Of a stretch of DNA of 64,000 nucleotides, positions 23,101 through 28,177 are shown piece by piece. This stretch comes from CAYWVR01 sp964461715 (lineage in GTDB: Bacteria > Planctomycetota > Phycisphaerae > FEN-1346): assembly GCA_964461715.1 (NCBI GenBank), contig CAYWVR010000020.1, positions 1-64,000 on the forward strand, written 5' to 3'. The position numbers and the translations under genes are program-made. The notes under the pieces are model-generated. The model saw nothing but the letters and a program-made list of their open reading frames with translations, was not told the DNA's origin and did no database searches. How positions within the stretch are numbered: position 1 is the first letter of the stretch; each line of letters begins with the position of its first letter.

Positions 23101-26100
23101 TCGCCGGGGCCCTGCACGACGACCGACCGGATCTCCACGACGCCCGTGACGCGGACCTCCACAGCAGTAGCCGGCGGCGGGGAAGACCGGCCGCGTGACC
23201 GGCCCCGCGGACTCGGCTCAACACCGGCCAGCATGAGCTGAAGAACGTCGGCCACCTGCCGCGCATCGGCGTGCTGGAGCGTGAAGGTGCGGGTCTGGCT
23301 CGCCAGCTGGGTCTCGACGGCGAGTTTCTCGATGAGGGTATCGATGACCGCGAAGTCGGCCTCGGTGGCGGCGACGAGGAGCTGGTTCGTGCCCCCGTCG
23401 GCCTCGAACTTGGGTCCGGTGCCGGCGGCCGGCCGGGCGCGGCCCTTCGTCTCCTCGGCGAAGAGGCGCGCCAGGCTGCGGGCCAGATCGACGGCGCTCG
23501 AGCCCATGAGCGCGTACGTGCGGAACTGAATCTCGCCGGGGGCTTCGCCGATGTCGAGCGTGGCGACGAGTTGCGCGACCTCCTCGACCTTCCGGCGGGG
23601 CCCTTCGACCACGAGGACGCGGTCATTCGGCGAGGCAGCGAGCGTCACGCTCTGGTCGACGGCGGGGACGACGGCGGGTCGTCCGCGGCCGCGGCGCGAC
23701 GCGAGCGGCCGGGTCTGGGCGTCAAAGAGCGGGGCGACCATGTCGGCCAGGGCCGCGGCCGACGCGCTCTTCAGCTTCAGGGACCGAAGCTCGCGGGCAT
23801 CCTCCTTGACGGCCTCGTCAAGCGAGGCGATCATCTGCTCGAGCATTGTGCGCTCGGCCTCCGGAGCCCGCAGGAGCACCGAGTTGGAGGCCGGGTCGGC
23901 CTGGATGGTGATCGTCGAGGGCTCGCCCCGGCCCGGCTGCGGCACCATGGCGGTGAGCGTGGCCGCGAGGGCCGTGGCGTCGGCGGAGGCGAGACGGATC
24001 ATGCGGATCGGCTCGACGGACTCGGCGCTGGAGACGTCGAGCGACTGGATCAGTTCCTCGGCCAGGGCGATCTTCTCGGCCGGGCCCTGGACGACGACGG
24101 TGCGTGTCTCGTCGACGCCGGCCACGCGAACGTCGGCCCCCACGATCGGCCGTCCCCCCCGGCCGCGCCCCCGGCTGCGCGCGGACGCCGACGGCGGCAC
24201 CCCCGCGAGCATCTGACCGAGCACCTCGGCCACGCGCGACGCCTGGGCATTCTTCAGCGTGTACGTCTTCGTCAGGCTCTCGACGAGGGCTGACGCGGGC
24301 AACTCCGAGAGCATCTCCTCGATGATCTTGAACTGCTCGCCGTTGGCGGCAACGAAGAGGGTGTTGGAGGCCCCGTCGGCCTCAAAGCTCGGGGTCGGCC
24401 CGCCGCCCGCGGCACTCATCTCGGCGGCGAAGAGCTTCGCGAGAGAGCGCGACAGCTCGACGGCGTTCGATCCGCCCGCGAGGCTGTAGGTGCGGAACTC
24501 GATGGGCCCGGCCTCGGCCTCCGTGTCGAGGCTCGCGACGAGTTGGGCGATCTCCTCCACCTCCGAACGCGACCCTTCGACGATGAGTATCCGGTCGTCC
24601 GGCGACGGCACGAGAATCACGCTCTCCTCGGGCTTCGGCGGCGGGGTCGGACGCCCGCCCCGGCCGCGCCCCCGCGAGGCGGTCGCGGGTGCCGGCGCGC
24701 CATAGAGCGGAGCGAGGGTGGCGGCCAGGGCCCGGGCCGAGGCGCCCTTCAGGGGCAGCATTCGCGTCTCGCGGGCCTCGGACTGGACCGCCTCGTCGAG
24801 GCGGGCGATCATCTCTTCCAGGAGCGTCCGCTCGCCCTCGGGGGCCCTCAGGAGCACCGAGTTCGACGCCGGCTCCGCCTGGATCACGACGCGCTCCGGC
24901 CGGCCCCGCGGGACGGGCGGGAGCATGGCCCGGAGCGTCTCGGCGAGGGCCGTCGCGTCGGCGGACTTCAGGCGGATGATCCGGGCGACGAGGGATTCCT
25001 CGTCGGCGGGCACGTCCATCGCCTGCACCAGACCCACGATCGTCTGCATGTCGTCGTCGGCGGCCGAGACGAGCAGGCTGCGGCTGTGCTCGTCGGGGGC
25101 GATGACCACCGGCACGGGCGACGGACCCGTCCGGGACGACGGGCGGCGGCCGAAGACCTGCGTCAACGACTGGGCCAGATCGCGGACCGGGGCGTGCTTG
25201 ACGGCGATCCGCGCCGTCGACGGGATGGACTGGGGGGCGGCGGAGGTCTGGAGCTCCTCCAGGATCTTCTGGACGATCGGCCAGTCCCCGGGGGCGGCCG
25301 AGATGATCAGGCTGTTCGTGCCGGCATCGGCCTCCACCCGGAGGTTCGTCGGCGCAGGTTGGCCGCGCCCCCCGCCCTGCTGGGTATAGAGCCGCTGGAG
25401 CGACTGGGCCAGCTGGCGGGCGTCCCCGGCCTTGAGCTGGACGACGTGGACCTCGCGGCTCTCGTCGCCGGGGGCGCGGTCGAGCTCGGCGATCAGCTTC
25501 TCCGCCGAATGGATATCGCTCGCGGCGCCGGCGACGATGAGGGTGTTGGTGCGCGGGTCGGCGTTGACGGTCACTTTGGCGGTCGGGCGGCGGGTCCGGG
25601 GGTCGGTCTTCGAGAGCGACGCCTGGATGACCTGGCCGAGCTGGGCGGCGTCGGCCTCGGCCAGTCGGAAGATTTTGACGGCCTCGGTCTCGGTGCTGGC
25701 CTGGTCGAGGTCGCGAATGATGTCGGCCACCCGGGCCATCTGCTCGAAGGGAGCGCTGACGATGACGCGGTTGGTGACCGGGTCGGCGACGACGCGGGTG
25801 CCCTCGGTGGACGTGCGGCTGACTCGGCCGCGCCGGTCGCGCGTGGTGCGGGTGGAGGAGCCGGGCATGATCTCCCCGACGACCCGGGCGACGTCTTCGG
25901 CCCGGGCGTTCTCGAGCTTGAAGATCCTCAGGTCACCCGCCACGGCGGGCCCTTCGACGTCGAGACGCTCGATCATCTCCTCGGCCAGGGCGATCTTGTC
26001 GGGCGAGGCGACGAGGATGATCATGTTGGTACGGTCGTCGGTCGTGACGACGACGCGGCCACCCTCGGACTTGGAATCCTCGACAGGCACGGGGATGTGG

Positions 26101-26981
26101 CGGTTGTGCTCGCGGCTGTAGACCATCCGGTAGCGGCGGCGGTTCTCGGGCGTCGTCCCGGTATTGGCGCTGGCCCCGAGGACCTTCGTCAGGATTTCGG
26201 CCACCTCCTTGGCGGCGGCGTGCTTGAGGACGAAGGTGCGGAGTTGCTCCTCGCCCAGGGTCCCGGTGTCGATGGTGGCGAGGAGGCGGCGGGCTCGCTG
26301 GATCGTCTCGTGGCGGTCCGTAACGATGATGCCCTTGCCCTTGCCGAGGGCGGCGATCTTGCCGAAGCTCGAGATCATCGGCTGGATCGTTTTGACCGCC
26401 GTCTCCGGGTCCACGAACTTGAGGGGCAGCACGACCGTGATGATCTCTCCCGGACGGACGGTGTCGTCGGGCACCGCGCCGCTGAAGATCTGGATCGGCA
26501 TCCGCTGGATGTTCTCGAGCTTCTCCAATTGCAGGAACCGCTTGGTCTCGACGAGCTGGTACCCGCGCATCGCCAGCACGAGGTTCAGCGTGTCAAGGGC
26601 CTCGCCGTATGTGTAGGGCTCGGCGTCGAAGAACGTAAGCGTGCCCTGGATGTTGAGGTCGCCGACGAGGGGCTTGCCGGCCATCTGGGCGAAGCGGCGA
26701 ACCACCTCGGTGTAGGGGATGCCGTCGAACTGGAATCGGATAAAGGGGTGGGTGCGGTCGGCGGCGTCACCGACGAGGGCGGGATGGGTGGCCTCGATCT
26801 CGGGGGCGGCGTCGGGCATCTCGCCTGAGGCGGGCGCCGGGGCGGCGCCGACTTCGGCGGGCTTCGCATCATCCGAGGCGGGCGGCCTCTTCTCGGGCGC
26901 TTCGGCGGCCGCGACCATCCCGGCCAGAAGCGCCAGCAGGGCCAAGCCCAGCCCCCCTCGTCCTACGCGCAATACGTTCAT
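11148..26981 (-). CDS. gspD: giant type II secretion secretin with about 57 N1-type domains
   Basis: 5277 residues from the ATG at 26981 (AGGGAG ribosome binding site; signal peptide 1-26, cleavage after VAAA). An N0/STN-like domain spans about 78-155. From about 175 to 4943 run tandem N1-type modules averaging 84 residues. Each has a first half like RLxxADAxxLAxxL and a second half like ADxxTNxLIVxA...LIxxLD; I count 57 second halves. The C-terminal secretin barrel (about 4945-5185) is complete: QVLIQVLLAEVRL, RVEILSRPQILAADN, VGQRVPFVTNS, VQDGHTIVIGGL, KIPLLGDLPWLGNLFK and ERTELLIILTPTVL. An acidic tail of about 95 residues follows. Ordinary GspD/PilQ proteins have two to four such modules in 600-800 residues. 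It is the outer-membrane channel of the adjacent T2SS. The expected assembly is a homomultimer, but how 57 modules per subunit pack is unknown. Confidence 0.95.
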   Translation of the reverse strand: MNVLRVGRGGLGLALLALLAGMVAAAEAPEKRPPASDDAKPAEVGAAPAPASGEMPDAAPEIEATHPALVGDAADRTHPFIRFQFDGIPYTEVVRRFAQMAGKPLVGDLNIQGTLTFFDAEPYTYGEALDTLNLVLAMRGYQLVETKRFLQLEKLENIQRMPIQIFSGAVPDDTVRPGEIITVVLPLKFVDPETAVKTIQPMISSFGKIAALGKGKGIIVTDRHETIQRARRLLATIDTGTLGEEQLRTFVLKHAAAKEVAEILTKVLGASANTGTTPENRRRYRMVYSREHNRHIPVPVEDSKSEGGRVVVTTDDRTNMIILVASPDKIALAEEMIERLDVEGPAVAGDLRIFKLENARAEDVARVVGEIMPGSSTRTTRDRRGRVSRTSTEGTRVVADPVTNRVIVSAPFEQMARVADIIRDLDQASTETEAVKIFRLAEADAAQLGQVIQASLSKTDPRTRRPTAKVTVNADPRTNTLIVAGAASDIHSAEKLIAELDRAPGDESREVHVVQLKAGDARQLAQSLQRLYTQQGGGRGQPAPTNLRVEADAGTNSLIISAAPGDWPIVQKILEELQTSAAPQSIPSTARIAVKHAPVRDLAQSLTQVFGRRPSSRTGPSPVPVVIAPDEHSRSLLVSAADDDMQTIVGLVQAMDVPADEESLVARIIRLKSADATALAETLRAMLPPVPRGRPERVVIQAEPASNSVLLRAPEGERTLLEEMIARLDEAVQSEARETRMLPLKGASARALAATLAPLYGAPAPATASRGRGRGGRPTPPPKPEESVILVPSPDDRILIVEGSRSEVEEIAQLVASLDTEAEAGPIEFRTYSLAGGSNAVELSRSLAKLFAAEMSAAGGGPTPSFEADGASNTLFVAANGEQFKIIEEMLSELPASALVESLTKTYTLKNAQASRVAEVLGQMLAGVPPSASARSRGRGRGGRPIVGADVRVAGVDETRTVVVQGPAEKIALAEELIQSLDVSSAESVEPIRMIRLASADATALAATLTAMVPQPGRGEPSTITIQADPASNSVLLRAPEAERTMLEQMIASLDEAVKEDARELRSLKLKSASAAALADMVAPLFDAQTRPLASRRGRGRPAVVPAVDQSVTLAASPNDRVLVVEGPRRKVEEVAQLVATLDIGEAPGEIQFRTYALMGSSAVDLARSLARLFAEETKGRARPAAGTGPKFEADGGTNQLLVAATEADFAVIDTLIEKLAVETQLASQTRTFTLQHADARQVADVLQLMLAGVEPSPRGRSRGRSSPPPATAVEVRVTGVVEIRSVVVQGPGDKIALAEELIASLDVPVTEAVMPMKMIRLESADAAALAETLRAMLPQTPRGQTPAVFIEADPAANAVLLRAPGAERQLLEEMIASLDQATRDEAREMRILELKRASAEALSLMLAPLHGGTAAPPSRSTSRGRRSQPTVQRTSEGVVLTPSPDDRKLVVEGPRGRVEKIAQLVASLDAGAEQQASQFRTYSLANSSAVDLARSLARLFAEETRGGPPSAVPAPKFEADGGSNQLLVSATEDQFTTIDALIETLQATTELATQTRTFRVRHAQASSVANVLGLMLAGTPVETRSSRGRGKPSAPSASDGQVRVTGVDETQTVVVQGTPEKIALAEDLIASLDVAGAETDNPIRMVRLESAEAAALAESLKAMLPPVARGEAPTIFIEADKASNSVLLRAPETERKRLEEMIASLDQATRDEARETRVVTIERASAAALAETLAQLQSGASGPVRRDRRGRPIPSPTGQGEENVTVAPAPDDRSLVLDGPPARVDEIAALIARLDTGEGPTRKLVRTYQLATTDAAGLAQGLTRLFAETTPRGKTPAATALAQPRFEADPQTNQLMVAATADQFETIETVIRGLQVSKDEIITQIVPLAKAQAETLAAAVNASLAQSGAPTPNRGRGRGPAPAASETRVTVTPEPNSNSVLVRGPARDVPVVVEMIKRLDAGGTNAVAEVRVFPIENGDAGEVSEAIETLFKDMIKQQTAGRRDVQPPPFSVTADLRTNNLIVSTTPAYFDLVQNLVMTLDAAPERAARDVHYVWLENADATDLAAKLSTMYADRKGVDKPVIEPDLFSNALTIIAKTEDLLTMEPIIQKLDDAAKDTSFQVRVVPLAGMKAARMARVLQNVYQQMTDSEVVVTENVPAPESTGEGVGRRLVPGAADVPESEVAPAEERESKGGALFLETPLEAPPARITIGVEPESNALIVSGPRQELDHIETLLDELMATVTSEEAEYRIFDIKKADPTAVATTLDQLFNPKPVQVRKKDPKAPPPPLPPPVITVVADARTHSLIVRAKPLDFEVIEALIRELDRASGAVNEVRIFGLKNTDAVEVADNLNELFNPKTPVAPRQKVQQKGSKNQKAPTPQNRSAVAAAEAVEFAGDDGVTTVGADTRVSITANQATNSIVVAAPSDVMELVARIIEELDQSAALAVVPAVRMYPLANADVKATVEALREVFVQASRGGRPSTQKATEAPVVITGDEGGRQIIVSAAAEKHELIARVIADLDAAQEGDRLAVRVYRIRHADAAELAGALSKTLADAAPTRGRGPSAGEVRINADRSSGSIVVRAPESEHERIAALVAEMDVLPAEAYAVRLVPLKNADPEQVAAVLSRLYGEGGAATGRGRGRGAPSVTSKSGVVIEADKAARVLMVRADDETFDAIRSLALELDAGSVGGDVEQALIGLRFAQASSVAAGLSQAFAPARGRPMAPEDVVTVVAEPVSNSLIVTANAANLARVRSLIEKLDTETTGGVRTEFLILEHARAPDLANVLARVAGAVGGRGTRGAPGVQTVVSADAASNALVMSGPAGDVDRLLTMARDLDTASAGEAPGVWILPLERGEAGAMAAMVRDLYAQQARAAGREKRKAEPLAVSADESANALVLACTKGMYEQVAEWVGRIETMKVERGEYQIIALANADPTEVEQAIRALHGDAAPSRGRGRGAPAGSSLQIAVLPQQRALVVSATSADFAAIKKLAEELDAAALGAKREIRVYGVAHAEIASTVALLQEILGGAVSRGRGRGRPAPVGEEAPAITGDETARKIIVAGTPDQHELTARVIREIDDAHGLEQVAVKVYRVEHAEAGSLAQALSQALTEGGRKSESLRISADRSSNALVVRAQAAEHERIAALVAEMDVRPADEYPVRTIALKNARAEDLAPMLTRIFTGQAVPRSGGRGRSMPTPTGSVIIEADPAARMLLVRADEETFARIEALATGLDARSLGGERAQTLVKLEFAQAASVAQSIERAFAPPRGKQVEPEETVAVVAEPFSNSLIVTANGENFAKVEQLVAKLDTEEAGGSRTEFLVLQNARATDLANTLSRVASAGSKGKGAAAVQPVVVSADASSNALVMNGPEKEVEKILAMAHDLDQASAKSATDVFIMPLTNGDAAEVAAMVRDLYSQQAQAAAREKRKVEPLAVSADTRANALVLATTEAMHGQVTEWVGKVESMTPSRGSLRVITLQFANPADVERAIQELYGDGATSSSSGRSSRPASSRTQPRPRGRRGAPGAAGAAGPSGRVETTLLPEQRSILIKAADADFEEIMKLVQVLEAAASKAERDVRVFTIENATNTRVAQALAQLYRDIQRPDAPEDEVVITALTNTRAVVVAATPEKMEEVEHLISQLDTARVAPQLEFRVYVLEHAQPVKILPALQQMLQQVRAARPGEPINAQADERTRSIIVTARGTVFDEVEKIIKALDEAPAFAEAEVLIIRLKKADATRLAGVLQDILRPSAEAQVTPEARALQEQVRRLKIRSARGKDKFVELDLTKPIKITADPVARNDQGANALIISSTPDNLKAMEAVVALMDTVPLAEGVRVRLIHLRNADAESVMSVLEEIFTKGVELGGKPGTSVEGKAEPESVSGKALTSVLNVSADVRTNTLVLAGIEETLVLAELIINDLDREVGKVVTEVRLFQLRHADPDRLALLLQSVFSEATAQPGTEGLRTQVTRLRTVVKNGGHVTSLPKARAALTIQADPSTNIVIVAARSDVMPLIADVIQTMDIPGAGSMNAVRIIPLTHADATRLKGVLDGLYTGPNAAFIRDEDRPTIVVDTRTNALVVSGSDRTFAMLDTLLKQLDAETPVDQHAIRVLMLENADAVTLAQTLQTMMDARVQRQEGLGAKDAEALRVAIAADERSNSLIVTGSPESFELVKTLAERLDAADAALGGQVRIIPLEHGNAGTLGQTLTSLFTQRYQAARTPDLARQKPVILPDLRTNALIVASTADDAKILTALLARLDVELVDPAVQLVVLPLEHNDAGIVGPMIKQIFDARLVSMTPPGATPAPQDRVDVAAEALSNALVISASRENLALIRGLLEKVDVEPPAETGLVRMYGLERADAQRVATMLDGLLAEGLYKPGLAAAGGSPALQAREKVSIAVDTRTNVLIVSASKENFAVIEEVLRRVDGEDAFGALGDVRVYPLDHANATRLAPTLQQFFDAKLAAEQATGGSGRALRVSILPDARTNALLVAGSRESFAAVEALVERLDAEEVTAASEFRVFYLKEATAAALQPMLERLFARRPTRETAEQPVTIVADPRANALVIGASPEDMKLAETIIARLDVPHAGDATAEVFALAKADVTQVANTLRSLFQAEGAEGIGISVDERTNALVVSAGTADMKRVADLVRQLDTDAVTRVTEIRIFTLENAQAEELAQILTDALTQKLQSPVPEPNRQTLLQFVARTADGRDLIAKALQEGVLITADRRTNSLIVSAPVENMPLLESLIASLDSTSPRLAEIKLFRLANADASQMAEILRELLRMEAAGGDGERAVNYRLVAGGADGPAATTGTAAQYALTITVDPRTNSLLVGGTRHYVDLVGGIIEELDSSPGQERMTQVYRLRNAQAVDIEAALRNFLDQERQRLVSVLGEEGVGAAQRLLEREVAVVAETNTNSLLLSASPRYFQTVADMIRELDQPPPQVLIQVLLAEVRLDDTTDLGVDWNLTGLFRDNKVYNAQSQFGAEAALGTTGFTVAVTGGTFGFFLRALESQGRVEILSRPQILAADNQTAHINVGQRVPFVTNSRVTDAGSVFNTISYEDVGIMLDVVPHINPDGFVRLEVKPEISSIAESTVEISENLNAIVVNTRTAETTVTVQDGHTIVIGGLITSQDTDRVNKIPLLGDLPWLGNLFKSTHKVKERTELLIILTPTVLRNVQEADEMSGGELERLNLFRGFRRDEDCEGLLPWELMEPRKPLPEEPRIDDARLRTKELIPPSEKREAEDRLREGLREELKEEPAVDVEAEVERRGL
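16245..19640 (-). repeat. tandem duplication of a seven-domain block
   Basis: Domains 28-34 (about 17980-19640) and 35-41 (about 16245-17980) correspond one to one. Examples are HELIARVIADLD with HELTARVIREID, SEHERIAALVAEMDV with AEHERIAALVAEMDV, AARVLMVRADDETF with AARMLLVRADEETF, EPVSNSLIVTAN with EPFSNSLIVTAN, SNALVMSGP with SNALVMNGP, and LPQQRALVV with LPEQRSILI. Long near-identical DNA stretches remain, for example near 17519-17580 against 19177-19240. Confidence 0.85.
21345..25000 (-). repeat. four-domain higher-order repeat, about 970 bp period
   Basis: Repeats 7-10, 11-14, 15-18 and 19-21 show the same order of four subtypes: SNSVLLRAP, DDRxLVVEG, xNQLLVAAT and ETxTVVVQG. The boundaries lie near 24998, 24030, 23045 and 22075, giving periods of about 968, 985 and 970 bases. 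The last copy lacks its fourth domain. Confidence 0.85.
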
Positions 26982-27061
26982 GGCTGACTCCCTGTATGCC
27001 TCCGATCGCCCGATGCGGGGCGACCCCGGCCATCCATCCTGCACGGCTCCCCCTCGTCGCC

Positions 27062-28177
27062 TCATTCCGAGACGGGCGCGGCCACGCGGGCGGCCCCCTC
27101 CGCCGGGGCCGGTTCGGCCCGGAGCGCTTCCGGAAGCCGCGACCGCTTCACGAGGTACTTCTCCGCCAGGCTGCGACCCAGCTCCACGGCCCAGTAGTCC
27201 GGGCCAATTTTCAGGATCACCCGGCTGCCCGATAGAATCTCCGGTTTGTCCGGCAAAGGCAAGGCCCGATAGTCGACCAGGACGATCTCGCCGCCCGCCA
27301 ACGGGTCTCCGGGCCCGTACCTGTTCGTCTCCTTCGTCGAGCTGTCGAGGACGTAGACGTCCTGATCCTCGCCCCACGACGGCAGCCCCACCACCCGGAA
27401 CCGGTCGTCCGGCGCCGCCGGAGGCGGCGACGACGGGGACGGCGTCGGACGCGACGGCGGCGGGCTGTGGACCACCTGCGGCGGCGGGGCCGGACGCTCC
27501 ACCCGTTTCACGTACGGTCGGAATAGGTCCCGCTCCGTGATCACGGCGTAGGCCTGCCGCGCCTCGTCGTCGAGGGGCACCTCGTCCAGCATCCCCGCCA
27601 CCGTGTTCGTCTCGAGCGTCATCATCGGCTTTCCGTCGACCTTTTTTGCCTTGGGCGGCGTCAGGACAAGGCTGCTATAGCGAACCTGGAGGTCCATGTC
27701 GAGACTGCGGGCCACCGGCGAGACGGAGACCGCGTCGGTCCGATGGAGGTAGGCATCGCGATCGAGCAGATAGAGGAAGTTCACCACGTGCTCGAGCCTG
27801 CCGCGAGCCCGAATGAACCACCCGATCTCCCGGTACACGCCGCGCTCGGGCGTCCCGCTGAACGGCTTCAGAGACAGGCCTTCGGCGCCGAGTCCGCTGC
27901 GATGGAGCAGCTCGACCAGGTGCGCCCGCAGGGCCTCGCTGGCACGCATCTCGTCGGTATTGAAGGTACGGCCCGCGAGCTCGCGGATGTCGCGGACGTA
28001 GTTTCCTCGGCGGTAGTTGGCCAGATCGAGGGCCTCGATATCGCCCTGGAGCTGAGCGGCGCGGGCCTCGAGGTCGGCAGCCGGGCCGAGCACGGCGCGG
28101 TCGAGCAGCCACCACAGGGCCAGACCCGCCACTACAGCACCGGCGGCAACAGCCAGGATGCGCTCGCGCGGGTTCAT
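27062..28177 (-). CDS. GspM/PilO-like platform protein fused to GspC/PilP-like domain
   Basis: 371 residues; the ATG overlaps the upstream TGA by one base. A short cytoplasmic start is followed by one membrane segment (about 8-28, ILAVAAGAVVAGLALWWLL), a coiled coil (LEARAAQLQGDIEAL) and a ferredoxin-like region as in PilO/GspM. A second half begins at ITERDLFRPYVKRV, passes a proline-rich linker (about 222-262) and ends in a beta-rich domain (FRVVGLPSW, DPLAGGEIVLVDYRALPL). This resembles the GspC HR / PilP module that contacts the secretin N-domains. No separate gspC exists in the operon, so the fusion probably links inner platform and secretin. The fusion call is inference from motifs. Confidence 0.7.
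   Translation of the reverse strand: MNPRERILAVAAGAVVAGLALWWLLDRAVLGPAADLEARAAQLQGDIEALDLANYRRGNYVRDIRELAGRTFNTDEMRASEALRAHLVELLHRSGLGAEGLSLKPFSGTPERGVYREIGWFIRARGRLEHVVNFLYLLDRDAYLHRTDAVSVSPVARSLDMDLQVRYSSLVLTPPKAKKVDGKPMMTLETNTVAGMLDEVPLDDEARQAYAVITERDLFRPYVKRVERPAPPPQVVHSPPPSRPTPSPSSPPPAAPDDRFRVVGLPSWGEDQDVYVLDSSTKETNRYGPGDPLAGGEIVLVDYRALPLPDKPEILSGSRVILKIGPDYWAVELGRSLAEKYLVKRSRLPEALRAEPAPAEGAARVAAPVSE

Larger units (their letters stand above)
12150..26455 (-). repeat. tandem array of about 57 N1 domains in the secretin
   Basis: Counted by the closing strand-helix signature (for example DPRTNTLIVAG, DARTNALLVAGS, DERTNALVVSAG, each followed by a helix ending near LIxxLD). Average spacing is about 250 bases. 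The most C-terminal dozen or so are the most canonical. Several in the middle have lost the Asn (DDRILIVEG, ETRTVVVQG, AARVLMVRA) and form distinct subfamilies. Variable linkers, many rich in SRGRGRG and proline, sit between the two halves of a module. Confidence 0.9.

Noticed and set aside
11148..26981. CRISPR-like periodicity in repeated DNA
   Set aside because: The periods (about 250, 970 and 1700 bases) follow protein modules, and no short identical repeats with unique spacers are seen.
26982..27377. 132-residue N-terminal extension of the secretin
   Set aside because: It overlaps the GspM-like gene, is Arg/Gly-rich noise and would bury the signal peptide that starts at 26981.
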